Below, piece by piece: positions 7,995-15,895 of a stretch of DNA of 41,099 nt. Numbering within the stretch: position 1 is the first letter of the stretch; each line of letters starts with the position of its first letter. Made by a program: the position numbers and the translations under genes. The notes under the pieces are model-generated. The model was not told the DNA's origin. It made no database searches and worked only from the letters and a program-made list of their open reading frames with translations. Origin of the DNA: an uncultured archaeon. GTDB taxonomy: Archaea; Halobacteriota; Methanosarcinia; Methanosarcinales; Methanoperedenaceae. The stretch lies in the NCBI GenBank assembly GCA_902384525.1, contig CABMCA010000043.1, forward strand, positions 1 to 41,099. The letters run 5' to 3'.

Positions 7995-8345
7995 ATGCCC
8001 GGGAACGTGGTTCTGGTAAGCGGGGTAAGAACGGCTTTCGGTAAATTTGGCCATGGATTTAAAGATGTCCCAGCACAGAATCCTGCCTCGCAGGCGGCGA
8101 TATATGCGGGAATTCCGAGACATTCTATTATTTTCTGGTATGTAAACCACAGAGAGCACAGAGTACACATAGAAAAATGGCCTCCCTCTGCGTTCTCTGT
8201 GTACTCTGTGGTTGATTGCAAATATTCCTTTTTCCAGGAGAAATTAAAAAATCTCTCAATTCCATATGATGTCGGTTCAATTGCGATAAACAGAGTCTGC
8301 GGCTCAGGACTAAAAGCTGTCATGCCTTCTGGTTTGAAATCCTAA
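7995..8345 (+). pseudogene. Thiolase (acetyl-CoA acetyltransferase) remnant with deletions and an insertion
   Basis: GGAGAGGT and an ATG at 7995 begin a clear thiolase start: VVLVSGVRTAFGKFGHGFKDVPA. At 8075/8076 it jumps to QNPASQAAIYAGIP, lacking about 35 residues normally found between. It is then interrupted by the element at 8117-8257 and resumes as [20 protein letters not shown] with the nucleophilic cysteine. A stop follows at once; about 300 C-terminal residues, including the CxG active-site region, are gone. The open frame through the insertion is accidental (147 bp added, a multiple of three). The product cannot be an active thiolase. hbd starts 9 bp downstream with good spacing, so the remnant keeps the operon leader. 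Confidence 0.85.
8117..8257. mobile_element. 141-bp MITE-like element inserted in the thiolase remnant
   Basis: The insert is flanked by AATTCC on both sides (8111-8116 and 8258-8263), a 6-bp target duplication; removing one copy and the insert restores AGIPYDVGS of thiolase exactly. Its ends are imperfect inverted repeats (GAGACATTCTATTATTTTCT left; GAGAGATTTTTTAATTTCTC as the complement of the right end). Inside lies a second inverted repeat, AACCACAGAGAGCACAGAG at 8145 and its complement ending CTCTGTGGTT at 8213, of the CAGAG-periodic type seen dispersed in many environmental genomes. No protein is encoded, so it must have been moved by a transposase in trans. Confidence 0.75.
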
Positions 8346-8353
8346 GGATAGTT

Positions 8354-9205
8354 ATGGTTATTCAAGAGATCGGGATAATTGGCTCAGGAACCATGGGAGG
8401 AGGAATAGCCCAGCTGGCGGCTCAGAATGGTTTTACTGTGGTTCTTGAAGATATCAATGAAGAGTATGTCACCGCTGGATTGAAGCAGATACAAGAAAGA
8501 CTTGAAAAACGTGTTATTGAAGGAAAGATCAGTAGCGTAGATAGGGAAAAAATTCTCTCAAGGATCAGGATAAGTACAAATTTGGAGGATTGTAAAGAAT
8601 CAGACCTGATAATCGAGGCAGTGACAGAGAATGATGAAATAAAAAAACATGTATTTAATAAATTAGATAAAATATGTCGTGAAGACGTTATTTTCACTTC
8701 CAATACATCTTCGATTTCAATAACACGGCTCGCCCAGGCAACTGGCAGGCAGGATCGCTTTGCAGGTATGCATTTCATGAATCCTGCATTTATTATGAAA
8801 TTGGTAGAGGTTGTGCGAGGCTTGCGAACTTCACAGGAGACTATTGATAAAATTTTATCCATTGCTGGAAAAATGGGTAAGGTACCTGTTATTGTCAATG
8901 ATTCTCCGGGTTTTATCTCAAACCGGTTGCTCATGCCAATGATAAATGAGGCGGTCTATTGTCTTTATGATGGTATTGCATCCATTGAAAGCATTGATAC
9001 GGTCATGAAGCTTGGAGCCAATCATCCAATGGGGCCGCTTGAACTTGCGGACCTTATCGGACTTGATGTATGCCTTGATGTACTTGAAATTCTTCATAAA
9101 GACCTGGGTGAGAAATACATGCCATGCCCATTATTGCGAAAAATGGTAGCTGGAGGAAAGCTGGGAAGAAAGAACGGGGAAGGATTTTATGATTACCGGA
9201 AATGA
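8354..9205 (+). CDS. hbd: 3-hydroxybutyryl-CoA (3-hydroxyacyl-CoA) dehydrogenase
   Basis: NAD-dependent oxidation of 3-hydroxyacyl-CoA to 3-oxoacyl-CoA. The Rossmann motif GSGTMGGG is at residues 10-17, the catalytic histidine is His140 (MHFMNPAF), Ser119 lies in SNTSSISI, and [19 protein letters not shown] marks the start of the C-terminal dimerisation domain. At 283 residues it is the monofunctional short form, not the fused multifunctional enzyme. It overlaps the enoyl-CoA hydratase gene by 17 bp, so the two are translated together. With thiolase and acyl-CoA dehydrogenase broken, its present role may be in another organismal pathway using the C4 intermediates. Confidence 0.94.
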   Translation: MVIQEIGIIGSGTMGGGIAQLAAQNGFTVVLEDINEEYVTAGLKQIQERLEKRVIEGKISSVDREKILSRIRISTNLEDCKESDLIIEAVTENDEIKKHVFNKLDKICREDVIFTSNTSSISITRLAQATGRQDRFAGMHFMNPAFIMKLVEVVRGLRTSQETIDKILSIAGKMGKVPVIVNDSPGFISNRLLMPMINEAVYCLYDGIASIESIDTVMKLGANHPMGPLELADLIGLDVCLDVLEILHKDLGEKYMPCPLLRKMVAGGKLGRKNGEGFYDYRK

Positions 9206-9965
9206 AATCATAAAGATAGAGCAGGAAAAAGAAATCATAACGATCATATTGAACAGACCCGAAGTCAGGAACATTCTTGATTCAGAGATTCTAATTGAAC
9301 TGGGAAATCATCTTACTAAATTTGAAAATGATGACAAAACAAGAGTTATTATCATAACAGGAAAAGATAATTTCTGCGCCGGGGCAAATTTAAAGGAATT
9401 AATGAAAAAACATCCTGCGGAAGCTGAAACTTTTTCAAGGCTGGGTCATAAAGTTTATAACCATATCGAAAATATGGGAAAGCCAGTGATCGCTGCTGTT
9501 AACGGTTATGCCCTCGGTGGAGGATGCGAGCTTGCCATGGCCTGCGATATAAGGATCGCTTCCGAGAACGCAAAATTCGGCCAGCCTGAAATAAATCTTG
9601 GCCTGATCCCGGGTTTTGGAGGAACGCAAAGGCTTGCCAGGCTTATCGGGATAGGCAGGGCAAAGGAAATGATATTCACGGGCAGGATAATCGATGCTAA
9701 AGAGGCGGAAGCTATTGGATTGGTCAATAAAGTTGTAAAAGATGAGGAATTAATGGAAAAAGCAATGGAGATGGCGCATGTCCTGGCGCAAAAAAGCCCT
9801 TTGAATCTTAAGATCGTGAAGAATCTAATAAATAAAAATCATGATATCAAGAAAGCGATGGATATGGAGATCATGGATTTTTCAGAAATCTTTGCTTCTG
9901 AGGACCACCTGGAAGGGATAAAGGCATTTCTTGAAAAGAGAAAACCTATCTTCAAAGGCTATTGA
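9189..9965 (+). CDS. Enoyl-CoA hydratase (crotonase family)
   Basis: Hydrates trans-2-enoyl-CoA to 3-hydroxyacyl-CoA. The oxyanion-hole segments CAGANLKE and [11 protein letters not shown] are present and both catalytic glutamates are kept: Glu114 in [10 protein letters not shown] and Glu134 in [15 protein letters not shown]. Length (258 aa) is standard for a single-domain crotonase. The ATG lies inside the 3' end of hbd, 17 bp before its stop. A 15-bp gap separates it from fixC, suggesting one transcript from the thiolase remnant through fixX. Confidence 0.93.
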   Translation: MITGNEIIKIEQEKEIITIILNRPEVRNILDSEILIELGNHLTKFENDDKTRVIIITGKDNFCAGANLKELMKKHPAEAETFSRLGHKVYNHIENMGKPVIAAVNGYALGGGCELAMACDIRIASENAKFGQPEINLGLIPGFGGTQRLARLIGIGRAKEMIFTGRIIDAKEAEAIGLVNKVVKDEELMEKAMEMAHVLAQKSPLNLKIVKNLINKNHDIKKAMDMEIMDFSEIFASEDHLEGIKAFLEKRKPIFKGY

Positions 9966-9980
9966 GGTTTATTGTTTAAA

Positions 9981-11246
9981 ATGTCCGAAAAATTTGATGT
10001 CATAATCGTGGGCGCAGGCCCTGCCGGTTCTGCAGCCGCATATTCCCTGGCAAAAATGGGATTTAACGTTTTAATGATCGAGCGGGGCAAATATCCTGGC
10101 GCCAAGAACGTGATGGGCGGCAGGATGTATGCATATGCTTTGAACAGGCTCATCCCGGAATTCTGGAAAGAAGCACCGATAGAAAGAAAAGTTACCCGTG
10201 AAAAACTGACCCTTCAGGGTGAAAAAGCATCTTTTACCCTGGATTTCATGGATGAAGAGCTTGGAGAGCCCCCGAATAGTTATACTATCCTTCGGGGAAA
10301 GTTTGACCAGTGGTTCGCTGGCAAGGCAGTTGAGGCAGGAGCAACATTAGTATCCAGTATCAGGGTTGATGACCTTATCTGGGAAAACAACAGGATCACT
10401 GGCATTGTTGCAGGAACGGATAGGATCCAGGCAAATGTGGTAATCGCCGCAGATGGCGCTGTTTCACTTTTATCGGAGAAGGCAGGGCTTAAGAAATTCG
10501 ATGTTTTACAATTCGCGCTTGGAATAAAAGAAATAATAGAATTACCGGAGAAAACGATCGAAGAAAGGTTCAACCTGGCAAGCGGGGAAGGGGCAGCACA
10601 GCTATTTGTGGGCCATTGCACAAAAGGGATCCCGGGAGGAGGGTTTATCTACACTAACAAAACAAGTCTCTCAGTGGGTATCGTTGTATACATCAACAGT
10701 CTTATTGAAAAGAAGATCGAATCACATGAGCTCATCCGGGAGTTCAACACAGATCCAGCGGTGGCAGCGCTGATAGAGGGCGGAAAAATCCTTGAATATT
10801 CAGCCCATGTAATACCTGAAACCTCAAGAAGCGAACTTTTCACCGATGGAATGCTCGTTGCAGGGGATGCAGGAGGATTAATAGTAAATAACGGCATTAC
10901 CCTTCGCGGGATTGATATGGCTATTGCTTCGGGTGTTGCGGCGGCAGAAGCTGTGAAAAAAGCCGCCCAGGAAAATGATTTTTCAAAGCAAAGCCTTTCT
11001 TATTATGAAGAACTGCTCAAAAGAGATTTTGTGCTTCAGGATAAAGAGACGTTTAAAAAAGCGCCGGAATTTTTGCAGAACGAAAGATTATACACGCTCT
11101 ATCCTGAATTTGTTTGCAGGCTTTTTCACAGGCTGGTTCTGGTGGACGGGCCAAAGAAAAGGGCATTTGACGAATTATTAGAAGAATCAAAGGGTAACAG
11201 AATTCAGATGTTCCTGGATATGGTAAGAGGTATGAGGTCACTATGA
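9981..11246 (+). CDS. fixC: FixC-like flavoprotein (ETF-quinone oxidoreductase family)
   Basis: The product (421 aa from ATG 9981) begins with the FAD motif DVIIVGAGPAGSAAAYSLAK and a second flavin segment IERGKYPGAKNVMGG; a GDAGG motif (LVAGDAGGLIV) lies in the C-terminal half. FixC with FixX passes electrons from the FixAB flavoprotein to quinone or a membrane carrier; in FixABCX complexes this can be coupled to ferredoxin reduction by electron bifurcation. The in-frame TTG at 9972 is only 3 nt from GAGGT, so ATG 9981 is the better start. Its stop overlaps fixX (ATGA). Confidence 0.92.
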   Translation: MSEKFDVIIVGAGPAGSAAAYSLAKMGFNVLMIERGKYPGAKNVMGGRMYAYALNRLIPEFWKEAPIERKVTREKLTLQGEKASFTLDFMDEELGEPPNSYTILRGKFDQWFAGKAVEAGATLVSSIRVDDLIWENNRITGIVAGTDRIQANVVIAADGAVSLLSEKAGLKKFDVLQFALGIKEIIELPEKTIEERFNLASGEGAAQLFVGHCTKGIPGGGFIYTNKTSLSVGIVVYINSLIEKKIESHELIREFNTDPAVAALIEGGKILEYSAHVIPETSRSELFTDGMLVAGDAGGLIVNNGITLRGIDMAIASGVAAAEAVKKAAQENDFSKQSLSYYEELLKRDFVLQDKETFKKAPEFLQNERLYTLYPEFVCRLFHRLVLVDGPKKRAFDELLEESKGNRIQMFLDMVRGMRSL

Positions 11247-11518
11247 ATATCAGTATCGAGGAGAGGCTTGGACTGGTAAGCTTTGAAGTTGATAAAGAGA
11301 GGCATATCAAAGTTGATACGAGCCTGTGCAGTGAATGCGATGAAAAAACATGTCTTTACTTCTGTCCTTCAAAGAGATTTGTTCTTGAGAACGGGAAGAT
11401 AAAGCATGATTCTGAAGGGTGTATCGAGTGTGGGACCTGCAAGTTTGCATGCCCGAAAGGTGTTGTGGATTTTAATTATCCCAGAGGGGGATACGGTGTG
11501 TATTATAAATATGGATAG
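11243..11518 (+). CDS. fixX: FixX ferredoxin-like protein
   Basis: A 91-residue iron-sulfur partner of FixC. It has C-SEC-DEKTCLYFCP in the first half, an irregular motif typical of FixX, and a regular CIECGTCKFACP in the second, ending with the conserved YPRGGYGVYYKYG tail that FixX proteins share. It starts within the fixC stop (ATGA), so the two are made together and probably form one complex. The fixAB genes lie immediately downstream but on the opposite strand. Confidence 0.92.
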   Translation: MNISIEERLGLVSFEVDKERHIKVDTSLCSECDEKTCLYFCPSKRFVLENGKIKHDSEGCIECGTCKFACPKGVVDFNYPRGGYGVYYKYG

Positions 11519-11588
11519 CAGGTTTTTTGTCATTTCTTCTTGATAAGGTCATTAAGCTTTGACGTCATCTCATCAACATGCTTCCAAT

Positions 11589-12524
11589 TTAAACCTGCTT
11601 CTTCAATCTCTCTGTTAATTTCGGAACGATCTCATAAAGATTCCCAACGATCCCATAATCACAGGCCTTAAATATTGGAGCATTCGGATCATTATTTATC
11701 GCTATGATCGTTTTAGCATCCCTCATGCCTGCAATATGCTGCACCTGGCCCGATATCCCAATGGCAACATAGAGTTTGGGTTTAACCTTATGACCTGACA
11801 ATCCCACCCAGTGTTCTTCCGGCAGCCATTTCAGATCAGCAGCAATAGACCTTGAGCAGCCCACTGCACCCCCAAGGGCATAAGCAAGGGATTCTATAAG
11901 TTTGATATCCTCTTTCTTCTTGAGGCCCCTCCCAACAGCTACGATGATATCCGCTTCTTCGATCTTGAGCTCTTGTGGTGCTTTTTTCTTGATTTCCAGA
12001 ATCCGGACTTTTGATTCGACTGGCTTAAATGGAATTTTTATTATTTCGCCTTTTCTGGTTTTATCCATCTTTTTTTCAAATCTTCCGGGAGGTATGGTAG
12101 CTATCTGTGGTTTTCTTAATAATCTCTGTGATGCCAAAAATCTCCCACCCAACACCAGGCGCTTAAGTACCAGGTGTCCCTCTTCCATAGAAAGATCAAT
12201 ATCAATACAATCAGTAACGCATCCAACCCCAAGTCTTTGAGCGATCCGTGGCGCAACTTCCTTTCCAAGTTTAGTTCCTCCAATCAAGATCATGTCCGGT
12301 TTATATTGTTCATTAAAATTAGAGATGACCTCAACAACATGGTCTGGGAATGGTGCAATATCAATGAAATAAATTTTGTCTGCTCCACATGTAAAAAATG
12401 TTTCTGAGCTATCGTTCCCAAAGGAAATTACGCCAAGTTCTGATTTCATTGAATCTGCGATCTCTCTTCCCTTTCCAAGTATCTCAAAAGCGTTTTCATC
12501 ATCCTCAGAAAAAACTAAAATCAT
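11589..12524 (-). CDS. fixB: Electron transfer flavoprotein alpha subunit (FixB/EtfA)
   Basis: The C-terminal FAD domain shows AVGRGLKKKEDIKL, YALGGAVGCSRSIA, AIGISGQVQHIAGM and AINNDPNAPIFKACDYGIVG, the EtfA signature. With FixA it takes electrons from acyl-CoA dehydrogenases or NADH and gives them to FixCX. It follows fixA by 12 bp with AGAGGTAAAG before its ATG. The frame ends EIVPKLTERLKKQV; the next frame continues with very protein-like sequence for about 25 codons (see findings), so the C-terminus could be altered by a frameshift. A length of 311 is acceptable for the family either way. Confidence 0.92.
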   Translation of the reverse strand: MILVFSEDDENAFEILGKGREIADSMKSELGVISFGNDSSETFFTCGADKIYFIDIAPFPDHVVEVISNFNEQYKPDMILIGGTKLGKEVAPRIAQRLGVGCVTDCIDIDLSMEEGHLVLKRLVLGGRFLASQRLLRKPQIATIPPGRFEKKMDKTRKGEIIKIPFKPVESKVRILEIKKKAPQELKIEEADIIVAVGRGLKKKEDIKLIESLAYALGGAVGCSRSIAADLKWLPEEHWVGLSGHKVKPKLYVAIGISGQVQHIAGMRDAKTIIAINNDPNAPIFKACDYGIVGNLYEIVPKLTERLKKQV

Positions 12525-12536
12525 TTCTTTACCTCT

Positions 12537-13250
12537 TTATTTTTCAGATAATATGGCCCTTGCCAGTTCTTCAATGTCTTTCACAATTACTTCTTTTCGT
12601 TTCATTTCGACAGCCAGAATTCTAAGTGTTTCAACTCCGACTTCTGGTTTCATCGGGCTCATTTCGATAATTTTTTTCTTTGAAGCACCAAGGATATGCA
12701 ATAATGTAGGGATCCTGGGTTGATTGATCTCTTTTGTAACAGTCACTAGGGCCGGAAGTTTAGCTTTCGATACTTCATACCTGTTTTCAAGTTCCCGCTC
12801 AACAATGATATCACCATCTTTTAACTCCATTTTTCTTGCATATGTCAGAACTGGAATTCCAAGAGCCTGCGCTAATCTCGGGCCTACCTGGAACAAATAC
12901 TCATCTATGGAAGCTTCCCCGCATACAATAAGATCGTATTTTATCGTTTGAATAAATGCCCCAAGTATAGATGCCGTTCCAAGAGGATCGATTCCTTCAG
13001 TATATTGATATATAAATGCTTCATCTGCACCCATAGCCAGGGCTTCCTTTGCAGCATCTTTCGTACCGCCGATCAAAGCAAGGACATTTCCGCCGTGTTT
13101 TTCCTTTATTCTCAATGCCTCTTCAAGCGCATTCTTATCAAAATCGCTGATTTTTCTGGCAGAACCTTCAGTAACGGGACGTTTGGATGTGTCTATTCTG
13201 ATCTGGCCAAGGTCGTATATCTGCTTTAAGCATACAATGATTTCAGGCAT
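12537..13250 (-). CDS. fixA: Electron transfer flavoprotein beta subunit (FixA/EtfB)
   Basis: A 237-residue EtfB/FixA: it begins EIIVCLKQIYDLGQIRID, has ISDFDKNALEEALRIKEKHGG (the nucleotide-binding side) and the conserved AKLPALVTVTKEINQPR. It carries the second nucleotide (AMP, or FAD in bifurcating ETFs) and docks on FixB. AAGAGGATCA precedes the ATG. First gene of a two-gene unit convergent with fixCX, which means the four partners of one complex are on two transcripts. Confidence 0.93.
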   Translation of the reverse strand: MPEIIVCLKQIYDLGQIRIDTSKRPVTEGSARKISDFDKNALEEALRIKEKHGGNVLALIGGTKDAAKEALAMGADEAFIYQYTEGIDPLGTASILGAFIQTIKYDLIVCGEASIDEYLFQVGPRLAQALGIPVLTYARKMELKDGDIIVERELENRYEVSKAKLPALVTVTKEINQPRIPTLLHILGASKKKIIEMSPMKPEVGVETLRILAVEMKRKEVIVKDIEELARAILSEK

Positions 13251-13422
13251 TGATCCTCTTGATGATGATTTTGGCTTCAGATTCTTGAAATAGATTAACC
13301 ATCAGATAATAATTGGAATGAACCTAATAAAAACCTTTGCGTTATTTTGATCGGCGAATCGTTTCAAAAAATCATTCAAAGGGTTGAAGTAATATCAGTA
13401 TAATTGGAAATTATATCTGAAA

Positions 13423-13887
13423 ATGCCAAATAACATAGATATTATTTACTCAAAAGTTCTTGATCGTTATATTGAGATAGAATATGGTGCAAAATTGCGT
13501 TCACTCAGGTTTGTCCGGCCCGGAAAACAGCGTATGGAAAAAAAGACACATGACGCTGCTTTTGAATTGGAACGCTATTTTGGGGGAGAAGCAATCGAAT
13601 TTTCATTGGACGTGGACATATCCTATCTATCCCCCTTTGAGCAAAAAGTGCTGACGGAAACCAGAAAGATCAAGTACGGAAAAACAATCACCTATTCTGA
13701 ACTGGCCGAAAAGATTGGCAGCAGGGCAGTACGAGCTGTTGGGAACGCACTTGGTAAAAATCCAATACCTATTGTTATTCCCTGCCACAGGGTAGTAGCA
13801 AAGAAGGGCATCGGTGGATACTCGGAAGGAATAGATATCAAAACCAGACTGCTGAAACTTGAACAAATAAATGCCAATAACCTTTAA
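13423..13887 (+). CDS. ogt: Methylated-DNA--protein-cysteine methyltransferase
   Basis: Suicide repair protein that removes alkyl groups from O6-alkylguanine. The acceptor is Cys121 in IPCHRVV; the helix-turn-helix with arginine finger (SRAVRAVGNALGKNP) precedes it and GGYSEG follows, all as in the Ogt/AGT family. Length (154 aa) is typical. The 3' end overlaps the likely TATA box of the downstream tRNA gene. Upstream is a shared intergenic region with divergent fixA; no clear ribosome site is visible. Confidence 0.93.
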   Translation: MPNNIDIIYSKVLDRYIEIEYGAKLRSLRFVRPGKQRMEKKTHDAAFELERYFGGEAIEFSLDVDISYLSPFEQKVLTETRKIKYGKTITYSELAEKIGSRAVRAVGNALGKNPIPIVIPCHRVVAKKGIGGYSEGIDIKTRLLKLEQINANNL

Positions 13888-13914
13888 TATGTCAAAAATG
13901 AATGTGGGGTCAGA

Positions 13915-13986
13915 GCCCCGATGGGGTAGCGGATATCCTTTGAGATTGCGGATCTTAAGACCTGGGTTCAATTCCCAGCCGGGGCG
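13915..13986 (+). tRNA. tRNA-Arg (anticodon GCG)
   Basis: Folding by eye gives acceptor GCCCCGA/CCGGGGC (one A-C mismatch at the base), D-arm with AGCGGATA loop, anticodon stem TGAGA/TCTTA, loop TTGCGGA (anticodon GCG, reads CGC/CGU), a 4-nt variable loop, T-arm CTGGG-TTCAATT-CCCAG and discriminator G73. CCA is not encoded. TTTAATATG at 13882-13890 is placed as a TATA box about 27 nt upstream and a T run follows at 13993. No intron. Confidence 0.88.
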
Positions 13987-14136
13987 CTCAAATTTTTGTT
14001 AGACGCCTGCTTTATGCTGACCGATACATAATGGTCAATTACATCACAAATAATTTTTGATGAAAAGGTTTTTAAGGGGAGAAAAGTATGAAGGAACACA
14101 ATATATTATTAGATTTCAATATGGGGATCGTTAGAA

Positions 14137-14250
14137 ATGCTCAATTTAAAATATTTTATTTCAACACTTAAACATCTCATCATGACTGATAAGGCTAAGA
14201 TTCTAATAGGTTTTTTATCCCTGATGCTTGGTTTTAATTTATCGGATTAG
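14137..14250 (+). CDS. Possible 37-aa small hydrophobic protein
   Basis: This is the only coding-like item in the ~320-bp gap between the tRNA and the Gate-domain gene. An ATG at 14137 lies 8 nt after GGGGAT and reads MLNLKYFISTLKHLIMTDKA, then a hydrophobic stretch KILIGFLSLMLGFNL and a stop. An overlapping 27-codon frame starts at 14088 after GGGGAG and looks less protein-like. No family is recognised and a chance ORF cannot be excluded. Confidence 0.35.
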   Translation: MLNLKYFISTLKHLIMTDKAKILIGFLSLMLGFNLSD

Positions 14251-14304
14251 TTGATCTTTCCTAATGATCATTATTTTTTTCTTCAATTATTAACTTCAAG
14301 TAGT

Positions 14305-15243
14305 TCACACCTGCCAGAAAATTGCAAGCATAATAGTAGCAATGATCAATATTCCCTCCCTGAGTAATGCTGAATAGATCATGATCTGTGTCCCAAGTTT
14401 TGAACCGAATATTCCCACATAATATGGGATCAGGATTCTTATACTCATAATGCTTGAAAGGATCTTTCCAACAAGTAATGACACTACTATTTCCTTCGTG
14501 TTGAGAATTCCTGCAGATAACAGGTTTCCGGCAATGGTATATGCTGCAATATTGGCTGTAAATTGTGCGGCTATTATCGGTAATGCTTCTCCTGGTACAG
14601 GTACAAAAACAGCATGTTCTTTTAAGAAAGCTGCCAGTACTTCGAAAAATCCTGCATCGATCATGACGAAAACAATTATTGTAACCGGAATGGTCATTGT
14701 AATAATCCGGTATATTGTTTTTTTAGATTTTTTGGCACTCATTTTTAAGGATTTTGAAAACGAATGCGGTTGATGGATTATATTATTTGGTACATACTTC
14801 TTTTCATTCAGCAAAAAACGCCCGATCAATAAAGTGACAAGTGTTCTTAGGAGCCCGACAGCAGTAAGTATTCCCAGATAGATCATGCCTGCCATTCCAA
14901 GAAGAGGAATAAAAACCGGTAACAGCGTTCTCCAGTGCATTATTATGGATGGGAACGAATTTATCAATGAAGCTACAATCAGCTCTTTTCTTTCGATAAG
15001 TCCATCATCATATAATTTTTTGAGCATCGAATTGGATGCTGCCGGAGAACCGAATGCGGTGATGAAACTTATGCTGCATTCTTCACGCAGATGTGCAAAT
15101 CTTGTCAATGGTGAAACTATAAAACCGATTTTGTGTATCCAGCCGATCTCTACCAGAAATTCCGCTGCTACAACTCCTATCACCATTACTGGAATTATAG
15201 TAAGAAGATAATCAACCGACAGGTAAAAAGCATCAATGAGCAT
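14305..15243 (-). CDS. Gate-domain (nucleoside recognition) membrane protein
   Basis: A 312-residue integral membrane protein with about eight hydrophobic segments in two halves. Each half carries a Gate-type motif: FITAFGSPAASNSMLKKL and AQFTANIAAYTIAGNLL. The family is related to concentrative nucleoside transporters and spore maturation proteins SpmA/B; its substrate in archaea is not known. It begins 7 bp after the stop of the ChrB-like gene and must be cotranscribed with it. Confidence 0.75.
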   Translation of the reverse strand: MLIDAFYLSVDYLLTIIPVMVIGVVAAEFLVEIGWIHKIGFIVSPLTRFAHLREECSISFITAFGSPAASNSMLKKLYDDGLIERKELIVASLINSFPSIIMHWRTLLPVFIPLLGMAGMIYLGILTAVGLLRTLVTLLIGRFLLNEKKYVPNNIIHQPHSFSKSLKMSAKKSKKTIYRIITMTIPVTIIVFVMIDAGFFEVLAAFLKEHAVFVPVPGEALPIIAAQFTANIAAYTIAGNLLSAGILNTKEIVVSLLVGKILSSIMSIRILIPYYVGIFGSKLGTQIMIYSALLREGILIIATIMLAIFWQV

Positions 15244-15250
15244 AAACTGT

Positions 15251-15787
15251 CTAATGACCTGCTGCTTTGCCTTTTTGAAGGACTTTCTCCTCGAACTCGT
15301 TTAATCGTTCTTTACATTTCCTGATTTCTTTATTCAAGATCCCTGTATTATTTGTGTCAAGACTATGTTTTTGTATCAGCTTTATTCTCCATCGATCAAG
15401 TTTATGAATATCGTCGCTCAATTCTTCCAGTTCAAAGACCTTGAATTTTTTATTCGAAATCCTTTTAGTTACATCAGAAATAAAATATTCACATTCATTA
15501 GAAAATTCCTTAATTTCTGCAGCAATTTCTTCGGCAATCAGTTTATTTAACTTCTGCTCCTTCTCTTCATTAAAAGTATCTGCAAAAAACTGTAAAACTT
15601 CACCATTTCTTTCATGTACTATTTCTTCAATATTTGAGGCTGTAACCCTGTTTTCCTCAGTGTCATGTAATAGATATACGGAATGAGATAACGAAACAGC
15701 GGCAGTGTTTTTTATATTTCGCCAGATAAACATCCGGTCTCTTGATGAAACATTTGTAGATTTAATTATCAGTAATATCCATTTCAT
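15251..15787 (-). CDS. ChrB N-terminal-domain-like protein
   Basis: The first ~110 residues follow the pattern of the chromate-resistance regulator ChrB N-terminal domain: KWILLIIKSTNVSSRDRMFIWRNIK, then AVSLSHSVYLLHDTEENR and a helical acidic segment ending ECEYFISD. The rest is charged and probably coiled coil. The usual ChrB C-terminal domain is missing, as in many archaeal relatives of unknown role. A TATA box 21-31 nt upstream puts transcription start at or next to the ATG, so the message is probably leaderless. It heads a two-gene unit with the Gate-domain membrane protein. Confidence 0.6.
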   Translation of the reverse strand: MKWILLIIKSTNVSSRDRMFIWRNIKNTAAVSLSHSVYLLHDTEENRVTASNIEEIVHERNGEVLQFFADTFNEEKEQKLNKLIAEEIAAEIKEFSNECEYFISDVTKRISNKKFKVFELEELSDDIHKLDRWRIKLIQKHSLDTNNTGILNKEIRKCKERLNEFEEKVLQKGKAAGH

Positions 15788-15818
15788 ATGTCAAATGACA
15801 AATACATGATATTTAAAT
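15788..15818 (-). promoter_or_regulatory. Promoter of the ChrB-like gene with an operator-like palindrome
   Basis: On the minus strand ATTTAAATATC (15808-15818) is a good TATA box. Between it and the ATG lies TGTCATTTGACA (complement of 15789-15800), a perfect dyad placed over the expected transcription start. A dyad at that spot is a typical place for an archaeal repressor; the regulator could be the ChrB-like protein itself. Inference only. Confidence 0.45.
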
Positions 15819-15895
15819 GTTATGTTTGTAACAATCTTAATTGTAAAATTTAAACTTCCACAAAAGTATAAATTTATCAAGCTAAATTATAAATG

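Noticed and set aside
7995-8345. Genuine new fusion protein of thiolase N-terminus with an inserted domain
   Set aside because: The inserted part is a repeat element with target duplication, and the essential thiolase C-terminal half is missing.
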